NCBI RefSeq assembly: GCF_023656415.1 | Contig: NZ_JAMOIL010000001.1 | Span: 1-64,000, forward strand | DNA: 64,000 bases | From: Nocardioides bruguierae | GTDB taxonomy: Bacteria > Actinomycetota > Actinomycetes > Propionibacteriales > Nocardioidaceae | Reading direction: 5' to 3' | In this document: piece by piece, positions 16,121 through 27,893 of the stretch | Numbering within the stretch: position 1 is the stretch's first letter | Layout: each line of letters opens with the position of its first letter | Made by a program: the position numbers and the translations under genes | The notes under the pieces: model-generated | The model's input: the letters and a program-made list of their open reading frames with translations, nothing else | Databases searched by the model: none | Told to the model about the DNA's origin: nothing

Positions 16121-16152
16121 TGGTGCTGGTCAGGTGTGGTGCTGGTCAGGGG
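16121..16152 (+). repeat. Two tandem 16-nt units between two operon genes
   Basis: TGGTGCTGGTCAGGTG (16121-16136) is followed directly by a copy differing at one base (16137-16152), with partial copies on each side (GGTCAGGG and TGGGTCAGGTG). It lies in the 87-bp gap between the SDR stop and the IolG-like start. No function evident; probably slippage. Confidence 0.6.
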
Positions 16153-16156
16153 TGGG

Positions 16157-16969
16157 TCAGGTGCTGCGGGGGACGTCCCCGGGCGCGAGGCCGAGGCCTC
16201 CGACGACCGTCTGGTCCCAGTCGATGACGGAGCCGGTGACGACGCCGCTGCGGTCGGAGAGCAGGAGGACGACGAGGTCGGCGATCTCGTCGACGTCGCC
16301 GAGGCGCCCCATCGGCACGGACGAGGCGGCGCGCTCGAGCCACACCGAGCCGTCCGGGTCGTCCGCGGTACCGGCTCCCTGGGTGCGGTGCTCGCCGTCG
16401 GTGGCCGTCCAGCCGATGTTGAGGCCGTTGACGCGGACCCTGTCCCAGCGGTGGGCGTGGGCGGCGTTCTTCGTCAGCCCCACGAGGCCGGCCTTGGCCG
16501 CCACGTAGGGGGAGAGGAAGGACTGCCCGCCGTGGGAGTCGATCGAGATGATGTTGACGATCGAGCCGGGGGCACCGCGGCCGACCATGTCGGCCACCGC
16601 GGCCTGCATGGTGAAGAACGGGCCGCGCAGGTTGACCGCCACGTGGGCGTCGAAGAGCTCCGGGGTCGTGTCCAGCAGGGTGCCGCGGGCCGTCGAGCCT
16701 GCGGCGTTCACCAGCCCGTCGATGCGGCCGTGACGCGCGACGGTCTGCGCCACCGCGTCCCGCGCCTGCACGGGGTCCGCCACGTCGGCCCGCACGAAGT
16801 GAGCCGAGGCCCCGTCCGCGCGCAAGCCTGCGGCCACGGCCTCGCCACGCTCGGCGTCGCGCCCGGACACCACGACCAGGGCGCCCTCGCGGGCGGCCGC
16901 GCGCGCGATGCCCGCGCCGAGGCCCTGGGTGGCGCCGGTGACGAGCACGACGCGGTCATGGAGAAGCAC
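16157..16969 (-). CDS. Short-chain dehydrogenase/reductase, first gene of the catabolic operon
   Basis: A 270-residue classical SDR with TGATQGLGAG cofactor motif (residues 11-20), NAAGS (NAG-type motif near 89), a catalytic Ser in IISIDSHGG and YVAAK (Tyr-x3-Lys near residue 158). It would oxidise or reduce a hydroxyl/keto group of the sugar or cyclitol processed by the operon. The GTG at 16969 lies 7 nt after a CAACAT -10 element, so the mRNA is probably leaderless. It is divergent from the LacI-type regulator, which likely controls it. Confidence 0.85.
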   Translation of the reverse strand: MLLHDRVVLVTGATQGLGAGIARAAAREGALVVVSGRDAERGEAVAAGLRADGASAHFVRADVADPVQARDAVAQTVARHGRIDGLVNAAGSTARGTLLDTTPELFDAHVAVNLRGPFFTMQAAVADMVGRGAPGSIVNIISIDSHGGQSFLSPYVAAKAGLVGLTKNAAHAHRWDRVRVNGLNIGWTATDGEHRTQGAGTADDPDGSVWLERAASSVPMGRLGDVDEIADLVVLLLSDRSGVVTGSVIDWDQTVVGGLGLAPGDVPRST

Positions 16970-16976
16970 GTGGACG

Positions 16977-17006
16977 ATGTTGTGGCTCGTGACACATCAG
17001 CGTCAA
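16977..17006 (-). promoter_or_regulatory. Promoter of the catabolic operon
   Basis: On the minus strand TTGACG (17006-17001) and CAACAT (16982-16977) are separated by 18 nt, a good sigma-70-type promoter. The start codon follows the -10 by 7 nt. Both lie in the divergent region shared with the LacI-type gene. Confidence 0.65.
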
Positions 17007-17047
17007 CAGTGACACTCCCATCAAAAAGCCATCACCCGTTGACGGGG
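16989..17047 (+). promoter_or_regulatory. Candidate operators for the LacI-type regulator
   Basis: GTGACAC occurs at 16989-16995 and 17009-17015, 20 nt apart (two helical turns), one copy inside the spacer and one just upstream of the -35 of the catabolic promoter. A separate short palindrome CCCGT-TG-ACGGG spans 17035-17046, just upstream of the regulator start. Either could be the operator; a direct repeat is unusual for LacI proteins, which favour palindromes. Confidence 0.4.
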
Positions 17048-17073
17048 TGCGCGGCTGCCCCGAGGATGCCTGC

Positions 17074-18102
17074 GTGGGACACCCGTACCCGATCCGGGAG
17101 ATCGCCCGTCAGGCAGGCCTCAGCGAGGCGACCGTCGACCGCGTGCTCAACGAGCGCCCGGGCGTGCGGGCGAGCACCGTCGCCCTCGTGAAGCAGGCCG
17201 TCACGGACCTCGACCGCCAGCGCAGCCAGCTGCGGCTGACCGGTCGTACCTTCCTGGTCGACGTCGTCATGCACGCGCCCGACCGCTTCTCCTCGGCCGT
17301 CAAGGCGGCCCTCGAGGCGGAGCTGCCGATGCTGTACCCGGCCGTCATCCGCTCCCGTTTCGACTTCCGGGAGTCCGGGGACGCCGGCGAGATCGTGCGG
17401 GTCCTGGAGAAGGTCGGGCGTCGTGGGTCGGCCGGGGTGATCCTCAAGGCCCCGGACGTGCCCGAGGTGGTCGCCGCCGTCGACGCGCTGGTCGAGCTTG
17501 GCATCCCCGTCATCACCCTGGTCACCGACCTGCCCCTGAGCCGGCGGGCCGCCTACGTGGGCACGGACAACCGCTCCGCGGGCGCGACCGCCGCCTACCT
17601 CGTGGACCAGATGCTGGGCCCGGACGAGGGGGAGGTGCTCGTCGCGCTGAGCAGCAGCGTCTTCCGCAACGAGGAGGAGCGCGAGATGGGCTTTCGCGCC
17701 ACGATGCGCAGCCGCAACCCCGGACGGGTGCTGGTCGAGCAGACCGACACCGACGGGCTGGACGTCGCCGTGGAGGCCGCGACGCTGCGCACCCTGGAGG
17801 CGCACCCGCGGATCACGTCGGTCTACTCGGTCGGCGGGGGCAACCGGGCGATCCTCTCGGCGTTCAGCCAGGCCGGCCGCGACGTCCGCGTCTTCGTCGG
17901 GCACGACCTCGACCGCGACAACCTCGACCTGCTGCGCGGTGACGAGCTCACCGCCGTGCTGCACCACGACCTGCGCCAGGACATGCGCACGGCCTGCCAG
18001 AACATCATGCGCGCGCACGGTGCCATCGAGGGGGAGCCGGAGACGCTGAGCGCGCCCATCCACGTGGTCACCCCGCACAACGTGCCGGAGCTGCTGGTCT
18101 GA
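17074..18102 (+). CDS. LacI-family transcriptional regulator
   Basis: A 342-residue protein with the LacI helix-turn-helix at the N terminus (IREIARQAGLSEATVDRVLN, about residues 7-26), the hinge region, and a periplasmic-binding-protein-like sensor domain with VGTDNRSAGATAAYLV and GGGNRAILSAF. It belongs to the LacI branch in which ATVDRVLN replaces the usual TVSRVLN, seen near sugar and cyclitol catabolic genes. It probably represses the divergent operon at 16969-10872 and responds to its substrate or an intermediate. The GTG at 17074 has GAGG 8 nt upstream and sets the HTH at the normal distance; an upstream GTG at 17047 is less likely. Confidence 0.85.
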   Translation: MGHPYPIREIARQAGLSEATVDRVLNERPGVRASTVALVKQAVTDLDRQRSQLRLTGRTFLVDVVMHAPDRFSSAVKAALEAELPMLYPAVIRSRFDFRESGDAGEIVRVLEKVGRRGSAGVILKAPDVPEVVAAVDALVELGIPVITLVTDLPLSRRAAYVGTDNRSAGATAAYLVDQMLGPDEGEVLVALSSSVFRNEEEREMGFRATMRSRNPGRVLVEQTDTDGLDVAVEAATLRTLEAHPRITSVYSVGGGNRAILSAFSQAGRDVRVFVGHDLDRDNLDLLRGDELTAVLHHDLRQDMRTACQNIMRAHGAIEGEPETLSAPIHVVTPHNVPELLV

Positions 18103-18130
18103 CCGGGGTGCGTCCCGCGGCGGCCTGTCC

Positions 18131-18664
18131 TCAGGGCCGCGAGCCGCGTGCCTCGTGCCAGGAGGCGGCGTCGCTGCTGGTGACGCGGAGGATCGCGTCC
18201 GTCGCTCGCGCGGCCGGCCACAGGTCGACCGCGTACCGGTCGACGACCTCGTCCGCGAACTCCCCGTCGCGGCCGGCGTCGCGCCCCGTGGCGCTGACGC
18301 GGAGGCGGTACTCGCCCGGGGGGACGGGCAGGGGGCCGCTGTCCTCGCCCGCCCAGCTGACCCAGCGCGGTGCTGCGTCCTCGGTCACGACGGTGGACAC
18401 CTCCACCACGTCCTCCCAGGCGTCGTCGGGGAGTGCGGGCTCGACGTCGTGCAGGGTGACGGTGACCTGCGAGCCCCCCGACCGGCGCGCGAGGGTGAGG
18501 TGCACCCCGTCCGCGGAGGCTGCGCCCACCAGCCCGTTCGCCTGCCCCTCGAACAGGGCGTCGACGTCGCCGTCCAGGCCGAACCCGTCCGTCCAGGCGA
18601 GGTCCAGCCAGCCGTAGTCGGTGTCGATGACGTCGTCGAGGATCGTGCGTGCCACGCCCTCCAT
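18131..18664 (-). CDS. Hypothetical protein, acidic, cytosolic
   Basis: A 177-residue acidic protein with no signal sequence or membrane helix and no recognised catalytic motif. It alternates short beta-like segments (VHLTLARRSGG, VTVTLHDVEP, GEYRLRVSATG), suggesting a small beta-rich fold such as those found in competence or immunity-type proteins; this is a guess from pattern only. The start is uncertain: ATG at 18664 or an in-frame GTG a few codons later. Confidence 0.5.
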   Translation of the reverse strand: MEGVARTILDDVIDTDYGWLDLAWTDGFGLDGDVDALFEGQANGLVGAASADGVHLTLARRSGGSQVTVTLHDVEPALPDDAWEDVVEVSTVVTEDAAPRWVSWAGEDSGPLPVPPGEYRLRVSATGRDAGRDGEFADEVVDRYAVDLWPAARATDAILRVTSSDAASWHEARGSRP

Positions 18665-18687
18665 CCTCGCACTGACGACGGCTGCGC

Positions 18688-19197
18688 TCAGGCGCCCGCG
18701 ACCTCGACCGTGGAGGTGCCCGAGAGATCGGTGACCTGCAGCTGGGTCGGCGGGGTCTCCAGCCCGGTGACGACGACGACCCACGAGACCGCGTCCATCG
18801 TGCACATCGTTTCCTTGTCGCCGCCGGGAGCGAGCGCGAGCGACCAGCCCGCCCGCAACGTCGCCTTCGGTGCGCACGAGCCCGAGTAGCCGACCTCCCC
18901 GACGTAGACGAGCGCACCCTCGTCCGCCAACCAGGCGGCCCCGCCGACCGGCGCGGCCTCGGCGTAGGCCATCCCCGCCTCGTCGTCGGCCCGGACGAGG
19001 TCGACGGACGCGTCCTCGGGCCACGAGGCCGGCTCCTCGTCGACGGTGCCGGGGGAGGAGGGTGAGGACGAGGCGGCGCCGGGGTCGGAGGCGACCGTGT
19101 CCTCCGAGCCGCACGCCCCCAGGACCAGACCGAGCGCGAGGCAGGCGGTCACGGCGAGCGGGGCACGGGTGCGGGAACGGCGCGTCATGGTGGTCAT
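18688..19197 (-). CDS. Secreted lipoprotein of unknown function
   Basis: A 169-residue protein with a basic N terminus, hydrophobic stretch and lipobox LVLGAC (modified Cys near residue 29), then a Ser/Pro-rich linker and a small domain with two Cys (SGSCAPKA and ETMCTMDA) that could form a disulfide. It is expected to be anchored to the outer face of the membrane. Two in-frame ATGs three codons apart could serve as start. No family recognised. Confidence 0.65.
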   Translation of the reverse strand: MTTMTRRSRTRAPLAVTACLALGLVLGACGSEDTVASDPGAASSSPSSPGTVDEEPASWPEDASVDLVRADDEAGMAYAEAAPVGGAAWLADEGALVYVGEVGYSGSCAPKATLRAGWSLALAPGGDKETMCTMDAVSWVVVVTGLETPPTQLQVTDLSGTSTVEVAGA

Positions 19198-19351
19198 GCT
19201 CCGTGGGACGGCGCCCGGCCGTCCAGGGTTCCCCGCCCTCCTGCGTCAGGTCCCGGGCGGGTGGGGCGCCGCTGCGGAGGGGGTCGTCACACGCGCCGTG
19301 TCGAGTGGTGGACGAGCGTGGCGCGGAAGGGGCGAAAGGCCTGCGCGCTGC

Positions 19352-19357
19352 TATTCT
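19352..19357 (+). promoter_or_regulatory. -10 element of the carA operon promoter
   Basis: TATTCT lies 12 nt before the conserved PyrR leader block, the same spacing as the pyrR promoter at 4096-4101. Confidence 0.65.
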
Positions 19358-19362
19358 CGGGC

Positions 19363-19416
19363 GCAGTCCGACATCCTTTAACGACCCGTCCTGTGAGGCG
19401 GAGAAGGAGGTACGGC
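19363..19416 (+). promoter_or_regulatory. PyrR-binding mRNA leader of the carA-carB-pyrD-pyrF operon
   Basis: From GACATCC (19370) to the end of the Shine-Dalgarno sequence, 42 nt match the pyrR leader with only two substitutions, both compatible with the fold (one in the open part, one in the loop). TCCTT pairs with AAGGA in the AAGGAGG ribosome site at 19404-19410, and the TCCTGTGAGG loop carries the PyrR consensus. PyrR made from the first operon half should therefore also shut off translation of carA. Confidence 0.85.
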
Positions 19417-20637
19417 GTGCCCTCGCATGCCCCCACGCCCGCGACGTCCTCGACCCGGGAGCCGAAGCCGGCCCTGCTGGTCCTGGAGGACGGTCGCACG
19501 TTCCACGGTGAGTCCTACGGAGCCGAGGGCGAGACCTTCGGCGAGGCGGTCTTCTCCACCGGCATGACCGGGTACCAGGAGACGCTGACCGACCCGAGCT
19601 ACCACCGCCAGGTCGTCGTCATGACGGCCCCGCACATCGGCAACACGGGCGTGAACGACGAGGACCCGGAGTCCTCCCGCATCTGGGTCGCCGGCTACGT
19701 CGTGCGCGACCCCAGCCGCGTCTCCTCCTCCTGGCGCGCGCAGCGCAGCCTCGACGACGAGCTGAAGGCGCAGGGCGTCGTCGGCATCTCCGGCGTCGAC
19801 ACCCGTGCGCTGACCCGCCACCTGCGCGAGCGGGGTGCCATGCGCGTCGGCATCTCCTCGACCACCACCGACCCGGCGCTGCTGCTGGCGAAGGTGCAGG
19901 AGTCCGCCGAGATGGCCGGCTCCGAGCTGTCCACCGCGGTCTCCACCCAGGAGGTCTACGTGGTGCCGGCCCAGCCCGGTCCGTGGGGCGAGAAGCAGTA
20001 CACCGTGGCCGCCCTCGACCTCGGCATCAAGGCCATGACGCCGTACCGGATGGCCGAGCGCGGCATCGAGGTGCACGTCCTGCCGGCCACCGCCTCCATC
20101 GAGGAGATCAACGCGGTGAACCCGGACGGCCTCTTCTACTCCAACGGCCCCGGCGACCCCTCCGCCACGACCGCCCAGGTCGAGACGCTGCAGGCGGCGC
20201 TGGCCCAGGGCCTGCCGTACTTCGGCATCTGCTTCGGCAACCAGCTCTTCGGTCGCGCGCTCGGCTTCGGCACCTACAAGCTGAAGTACGGCCACCGCGG
20301 CATCAACCAGCCGGTCATCGACCGCACGACCAACAAGGTCGAGGTCACCGCGCACAACCACGGCTTCGCCGTCGACGCGCCGCTGGACGCCGCCACCACC
20401 ACGCCCTACGGCGAGGCCACCGTCAGCCACGTCAACCTCAACGACGACTGCGTCGAGGGCCTGGAGCTGCGGGGCGAGGACGGCGTCCTCAAGGGCTTCT
20501 CCGTGCAGTACCACCCCGAGGCCGCGGCCGGCCCGCACGACGCCGGCTACCTCTTCGACCGGTTCAAGGACCTCATGGCCGGGGGCCTGACCTCCACGGC
20601 CGCCACCACCCCCGTGATCAGCAGCAAGGAGGCCTGA
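19417..20637 (+). CDS. carA: Carbamoyl phosphate synthase small (glutaminase) subunit
   Basis: A 406-residue subunit that hydrolyses glutamine and channels ammonia to CarB. The N-terminal CPSase small domain ([20 protein letters not shown]) is followed by a class I amidotransferase domain with the nucleophile Cys in [16 protein letters not shown] and the His/Glu pair in [15 protein letters not shown] at 19417 is 6 nt after AAGGAGG. First gene of the second pyr operon half, 3 bp before carB. Feeds both pyrimidine and arginine synthesis. Confidence 0.97.
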   Translation: MPSHAPTPATSSTREPKPALLVLEDGRTFHGESYGAEGETFGEAVFSTGMTGYQETLTDPSYHRQVVVMTAPHIGNTGVNDEDPESSRIWVAGYVVRDPSRVSSSWRAQRSLDDELKAQGVVGISGVDTRALTRHLRERGAMRVGISSTTTDPALLLAKVQESAEMAGSELSTAVSTQEVYVVPAQPGPWGEKQYTVAALDLGIKAMTPYRMAERGIEVHVLPATASIEEINAVNPDGLFYSNGPGDPSATTAQVETLQAALAQGLPYFGICFGNQLFGRALGFGTYKLKYGHRGINQPVIDRTTNKVEVTAHNHGFAVDAPLDAATTTPYGEATVSHVNLNDDCVEGLELRGEDGVLKGFSVQYHPEAAAGPHDAGYLFDRFKDLMAGGLTSTAATTPVISSKEA

Positions 20638-20640
20638 GCC

Positions 20641-24036
<3,396 letters not shown>

Positions 24037-24061
24037 CCGGGGATCTGGTAGGAGTCAGCAC

Positions 24062-25174
24062 ATGGGTGCCTACGACCTGCTCTTCGACCAGGTGGCCACA
24101 CGGATCGACCCCGAGCTGGCCCACCGGCTCGGCTTCGTCGGCGTCCGTGCCGGCGGGCCCGCCCTCGCGGCGGCCCGCCGGGGCGTGGCCCGCCTGCGGG
24201 GGACGACGGCGACGCCGGTGCACACCCTCGGCCTGACGTTCCCGCACGCGCTGGGCCTGGCCGCCGGGTTCGACAAGAACGCCACCGGCATCGACGCGCT
24301 GGCCGCGCTCGGCTTCGGCCACGTCGAGGTCGGCACCGTGACGGGGCGGCCGCAGCCGGGCAACCCGCAGCCGCGGCTGTTCCGGCTGCCCGCCGACAAG
24401 GCGATCGTCAACCGGATGGGCTTCAACAACGACGGGGCCGCCGTCGTGGCCCGCCGCCTGGAGCAGCGTGCCGAGCGGCTGCGCGGGCGCGACCCGCGCG
24501 GGCGGCCGGTGCTGGGCGTCAACATCGGCAAGTCGAAGGTCGTGCCGGACGACGACCAGACGGCCGTCGAGGCCGACTACGCGATCAGCGCGCGACTGCT
24601 GGCGCCGTTCGCGGACTACCTGGTCGTCAACGTCTCCTCGCCGAACACCCCCGGCCTGCGCAACCTCCAGGCCGTGGAGAAGCTGGGGCCGCTCCTCGAG
24701 CACGTCCGCCAGGTCGCCGACGCGGCGACCCACGACGGTCGTGGTCACTCCGGCCGCCGCGTGCCGCTGCTGGTCAAGATCGCGCCCGACCTGGCCGACG
24801 AGGACGTCGACGCCGTGGCCGACATGGCCGTCGCCGGTGCGCGCGACGGGGTGCTCGACGGCGTCATCGCCACCAACACGACCATCGGCCGCGGCGGGCT
24901 CGTGACGCCCGAGGCCGACGTTGAGGCGCTGGGGGCCGGCGGGCTCTCGGGCGCGCCGCTGCGCGAGCGCTCGCTGGAGGTGCTGCGCCGGCTGCGCCGG
25001 CGGGTCGGCCCGGACCTCACCCTGGTCGGCGTCGGCGGCATCTCCACGGTGGCCGACGCCCGGGAGCGGATCGCGGCGGGAGCGGACCTCGTCCAGGCCT
25101 ACACCGGCTTCATCTACGGCGGGCCCGCGTGGCCGTCGCGGATCGCCGCGGGAGCGGGTGCCCGCACCCAGTGA
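24062..25174 (+). CDS. pyrD: Dihydroorotate dehydrogenase, class 2 (quinone-dependent)
   Basis: A 370-residue FMN enzyme that oxidises dihydroorotate to orotate and passes electrons to membrane quinone. The N-terminal helical extension (about 40 residues before the barrel) marks class 2. Motifs: [11 protein letters not shown] (FMN/orotate site), NRMGFNNDG, catalytic-Ser region [15 protein letters not shown], and ATNTTI. All expected orotate ligands are present, so this enzyme alone should satisfy the pathway. TAGGAG lies just before the ATG. It is followed by a pyrK and a second, degenerate pyrD-like gene. Confidence 0.96.
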   Translation: MGAYDLLFDQVATRIDPELAHRLGFVGVRAGGPALAAARRGVARLRGTTATPVHTLGLTFPHALGLAAGFDKNATGIDALAALGFGHVEVGTVTGRPQPGNPQPRLFRLPADKAIVNRMGFNNDGAAVVARRLEQRAERLRGRDPRGRPVLGVNIGKSKVVPDDDQTAVEADYAISARLLAPFADYLVVNVSSPNTPGLRNLQAVEKLGPLLEHVRQVADAATHDGRGHSGRRVPLLVKIAPDLADEDVDAVADMAVAGARDGVLDGVIATNTTIGRGGLVTPEADVEALGAGGLSGAPLRERSLEVLRRLRRRVGPDLTLVGVGGISTVADARERIAAGADLVQAYTGFIYGGPAWPSRIAAGAGARTQ

Positions 25175-25192
25175 GCACCCGGTGATGACCCA

Positions 25193-26071
25193 GTGAGCGC
25201 GCCCGTGCACGGCCCGGTCCACCTGACGGCCGAGGTCCTGTCCGGATCGCGCTCGGGGGCGTTCACCCAGCTCACGCTGGCCGCACCCGGCGTCGGGGAG
25301 CGCTTCCGCCCCGGGTCCTTCCTGGCCGTCTCGGTCGGCGAGCCGGGGGAGCGCACCCGCCTGGCGCGCCGGGCGCTGTGGATACACCAGGTGCGTCCGC
25401 TGGGCGGCCACGCCACCTCTGTCTCCGTGCTGGTCGACCCCGTGGGGCCGGGCACCCGGTGGCTCGCCTCCCGCGCCCGCGGGGACCGGCTCGAGATCAC
25501 CGGCCCCCTGGGCGGGCGCGTCTTCGCCCTGCCGAAGGAGCCGGTCAGCACGCTGGTGGTCGGCGAGGGCGTGCACGCGGCGCCGCTGTTCGCGCTGGCC
25601 GAGCGGCTGCGCGAGCGGGACTGCCCCGTCCACCTCCTCCTCGCGGCGCCGGACGAGGCCCACCTGCTCTCCGCGCTCGAGGCCCGGCGCACGGCCCGCA
25701 GCGTCACCGTGGCCACCCTCGACGGCTCCGTCGGCACCCGGGCCCCCGCCGCCGACCTCCTGCCCGACCTGCTGCGCCGCACCGGGGCGGCCGTCGTCTA
25801 CGCCGCCGGCTCGACGCCGCTCCTGCACGCTGTGGCCCGTGCCGCCGAGGACCACGGCGCCTGGAGCCAGACCGCGCTCACGCTGCCCACCCCGTGCGGG
25901 ACCGGCCTGTGCCTCGGCTGCCCCGTGCCCGTCGTCGGTGAGGACGGCGTGGCCCGCACGGCCCGCGTCTGCGCCGAGGGGCCGGTGCTGCGCGGCGACC
26001 GGGTGCGCTGGGACGACCTGGTGGGCGCGGAGAGTGCCCCGCGGACCGGGACGGGGGAGGAGCGCGGATGA
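25193..26071 (+). CDS. pyrK: PyrK-like iron-sulfur/FAD electron transfer subunit
   Basis: A 292-residue protein of the ferredoxin-reductase superfamily: N-terminal FAD-binding barrel (FRPGSFLAVSVGEPG and the following basic RLARRALW), NAD-binding middle, and a C-terminal [2Fe-2S] site with C-x4-C-x2-C...C (CGTGLCLGC then a fourth Cys in ARVCAEGPV). PyrK partners class 1B PyrD and lets it reduce NAD+. All four Cys are present, so it looks functional, yet the adjacent PyrD-like partner has lost its orotate site. It follows pyrD by 18 bp and overlaps the next gene by 4 bp. Confidence 0.88.
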   Translation: MSAPVHGPVHLTAEVLSGSRSGAFTQLTLAAPGVGERFRPGSFLAVSVGEPGERTRLARRALWIHQVRPLGGHATSVSVLVDPVGPGTRWLASRARGDRLEITGPLGGRVFALPKEPVSTLVVGEGVHAAPLFALAERLRERDCPVHLLLAAPDEAHLLSALEARRTARSVTVATLDGSVGTRAPAADLLPDLLRRTGAAVVYAAGSTPLLHAVARAAEDHGAWSQTALTLPTPCGTGLCLGCPVPVVGEDGVARTARVCAEGPVLRGDRVRWDDLVGAESAPRTGTGEERG

Positions 26072-26940
26072 GCCCGACCACCCCCGGCACCCGCGTGGCC
26101 GGGCTGCACCTGGCCGAGCCGGTCATGCTCGCCGCCGGCTGCGCGGGCACGGGCCGGGAGGCGGCCGCCTACGCACCGCTGAGCACCTACGGCGCGGTGG
26201 TGAGCCGCACGATCACCCTGGACGCCCGAGCCGGCTCGCGCGCGCCCCGGGTGCTGGAGAGCCCGGCCGGGCTGCTGCACGCCACGGGGCTGCCGAACCC
26301 CGGCCTCACCGCCTTCTGCGCCACCGAGCTGCCCGCGCTGGTGCAGGCCGGGGCCCGCGTCGTCGTCTCCGTCGCCGGCGCCACGCCGGAGGAGATCACG
26401 CAGGTCGTCCGCGGCCTGGCCCGCACCTCCGGCGTCTCCGCCGTCGAGCTGCACCTGTGCGCGCCCGACGCCGCCGAGGCCGGGGTGCTGGCCCCCCGCG
26501 ACGGTGCGGGCGTCTCCGAGGCCGTGTCCGCCGCGGCCGGGGTCCTGCCGCCGGGCGTGCCGCTGCTGGCCAAGCTCGCCCCGGTGCTCGCCGGCGTCGC
26601 CGAGCACGCACGGGCGGCCGCCGGGGCCGGGGCCGCCGCCGTCGTGGTCGGCGGGGCCCAGCCCGCCCTGCTGCCCGACGGCCGCCCCGCCGGTCTGTCC
26701 GGCCCGGCCGTGCGCCCGCAGGCGCTGCGCGCCGTCCACGCCGCCGCGACGGCCCTGGCGGGCACCGGCGTCGACGTGGTGGGCTGCGGGGGCGTCACGG
26801 TCGCCGCGGACGCCCGGGCGCTCCTGGACGCCGGCGCCGCCGTCGTCCAGGTGGGCTCGGCGCTCCTCTCCGACCCGACCTCCGCCGCCCGGCTCGTCAC
26901 CGACCTGCGAGCCGGACGAGCCCCGGACGACCACACCTGA
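26068..26940 (+). CDS. Class 1B dihydroorotate dehydrogenase-like protein with degenerate active site
   Basis: A 290-residue TIM barrel aligned to class 1B PyrD over its length: VMLAAGCAGTG at the start, LLHATGLPNPG, then VELHLCAPDAA where active enzymes have E-L-N-I-S-C-P-N, LLAKLAPVL (FMN Lys), GLSGPAVRPQALRAV, and the FMN-phosphate motifs GCGGVTV and VQVGSAL. Relative to the family, Asn of L-N-A is His, Asn and Asn of N-I-S-C-P-N are His and Asp, the catalytic Cys position is Ala, and the I-N-T Asn is Gly. FMN binding is likely kept, orotate binding lost. It is translationally coupled to pyrK, so the two probably form a complex with another role. Confidence 0.8.
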   Translation: MSPTTPGTRVAGLHLAEPVMLAAGCAGTGREAAAYAPLSTYGAVVSRTITLDARAGSRAPRVLESPAGLLHATGLPNPGLTAFCATELPALVQAGARVVVSVAGATPEEITQVVRGLARTSGVSAVELHLCAPDAAEAGVLAPRDGAGVSEAVSAAAGVLPPGVPLLAKLAPVLAGVAEHARAAAGAGAAAVVVGGAQPALLPDGRPAGLSGPAVRPQALRAVHAAATALAGTGVDVVGCGGVTVAADARALLDAGAAVVQVGSALLSDPTSAARLVTDLRAGRAPDDHT

Positions 26941-27011
26941 CGCCCCTGACTCGACCGCCCAGCACGACCGCCCCGCACCCGCCCCGCACCCGCACCCAGG
27001 AAGGCCCCTGC

Positions 27012-27893
27012 ATGACCATCGCGCCCCAGACGACGACCGCGCCGTTCGGTGCCCGCCTCGAGTCCGCCCTCGCCACGCGCGGGCGCTTCTGCGCCGGCAT
27101 CGACCCGCACGCCGGCCTCCTGGCCGCCTGGGGGCTGGAGGACACCGTGGCGGGGCTGGAGCGGTTCGCGCTCACGGCCACCGAGGCCCTCGCGCCGGTG
27201 TGCTCGGTGATCAAGCCGCAGTCCGCCTTCTACGAGCGCTTCGGGAGCCGCGGCGTGGCCGTGCTGGAGCGGGTGCTGGCGACCGCCCGCGAGGCCGGCG
27301 CCCTGGTGGCGCTGGACGTCAAGCGCGGCGACATCGGCTCCACCTCGCAGGCCTACGCCGACGCCTACCTGGACCCGGCCTCCCCGCTGTGCGCGGACGC
27401 CGTGACGGTCAGCCCCTACCTCGGTTTCGGCTCGCTGAGCCCGTTCGTGGAGACGGCGCGCGCCCACGGGGGCGGCCTGTTCGTCCTCGCCCTCACCTCC
27501 AACCCCGAGGGCCCCGAGGTGCAGCACGCCCGCACCGCCGACGGCTCCGCCACGCCGGGGGAGCGGGTCGCCGACCGGGTGCTCTCCCACCTGGCCGCGC
27601 TGAACGCGGCCGAGGTGGAGGCGGGCTCGCTCGGCTCCTTCGGCGCCGTCGTCGGCGCGACGCTGGCCGACGGCGTCGTGACGCACGCCGACCTGGACTT
27701 CGGCGGCCCCGTGCTGGCGCCCGGCTTCGGCGCCCAGGGCGGCACCGTGGCCGACATCGACCGGATCTTCGGCCCCGTGGCGCCCCACGTGCTGGCCAGC
27801 TCCTCGCGCGAGGTCCTGGGCAAGGGCCCGGACGCCGGGATGCTCGCCGCGGCCGCCCGGGACGCCAACGACGCGCTGGCCGGGCTGGGGTGA
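27012..27893 (+). CDS. pyrF: Orotidine 5'-phosphate decarboxylase, type 2
   Basis: A 293-residue enzyme converting OMP to UMP. The catalytic tetrad motif VALDVKRGDIGST (about residues 98-110) is diagnostic, and the length fits the type 2 PyrF of actinobacteria and mycobacteria. AGGAAGG lies about 7 nt before the ATG. It closes the de novo pathway in this operon and overlaps the downstream lipoprotein gene by 4 bp. Confidence 0.96.
   Translation: MTIAPQTTTAPFGARLESALATRGRFCAGIDPHAGLLAAWGLEDTVAGLERFALTATEALAPVCSVIKPQSAFYERFGSRGVAVLERVLATAREAGALVALDVKRGDIGSTSQAYADAYLDPASPLCADAVTVSPYLGFGSLSPFVETARAHGGGLFVLALTSNPEGPEVQHARTADGSATPGERVADRVLSHLAALNAAEVEAGSLGSFGAVVGATLADGVVTHADLDFGGPVLAPGFGAQGGTVADIDRIFGPVAPHVLASSSREVLGKGPDAGMLAAAARDANDALAGLG

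Noticed and set aside
26068..26940. A second functional dihydroorotate dehydrogenase
   Set aside because: The orotate-binding Asn residues and the catalytic Cys position are replaced, so the standard function is not supported.
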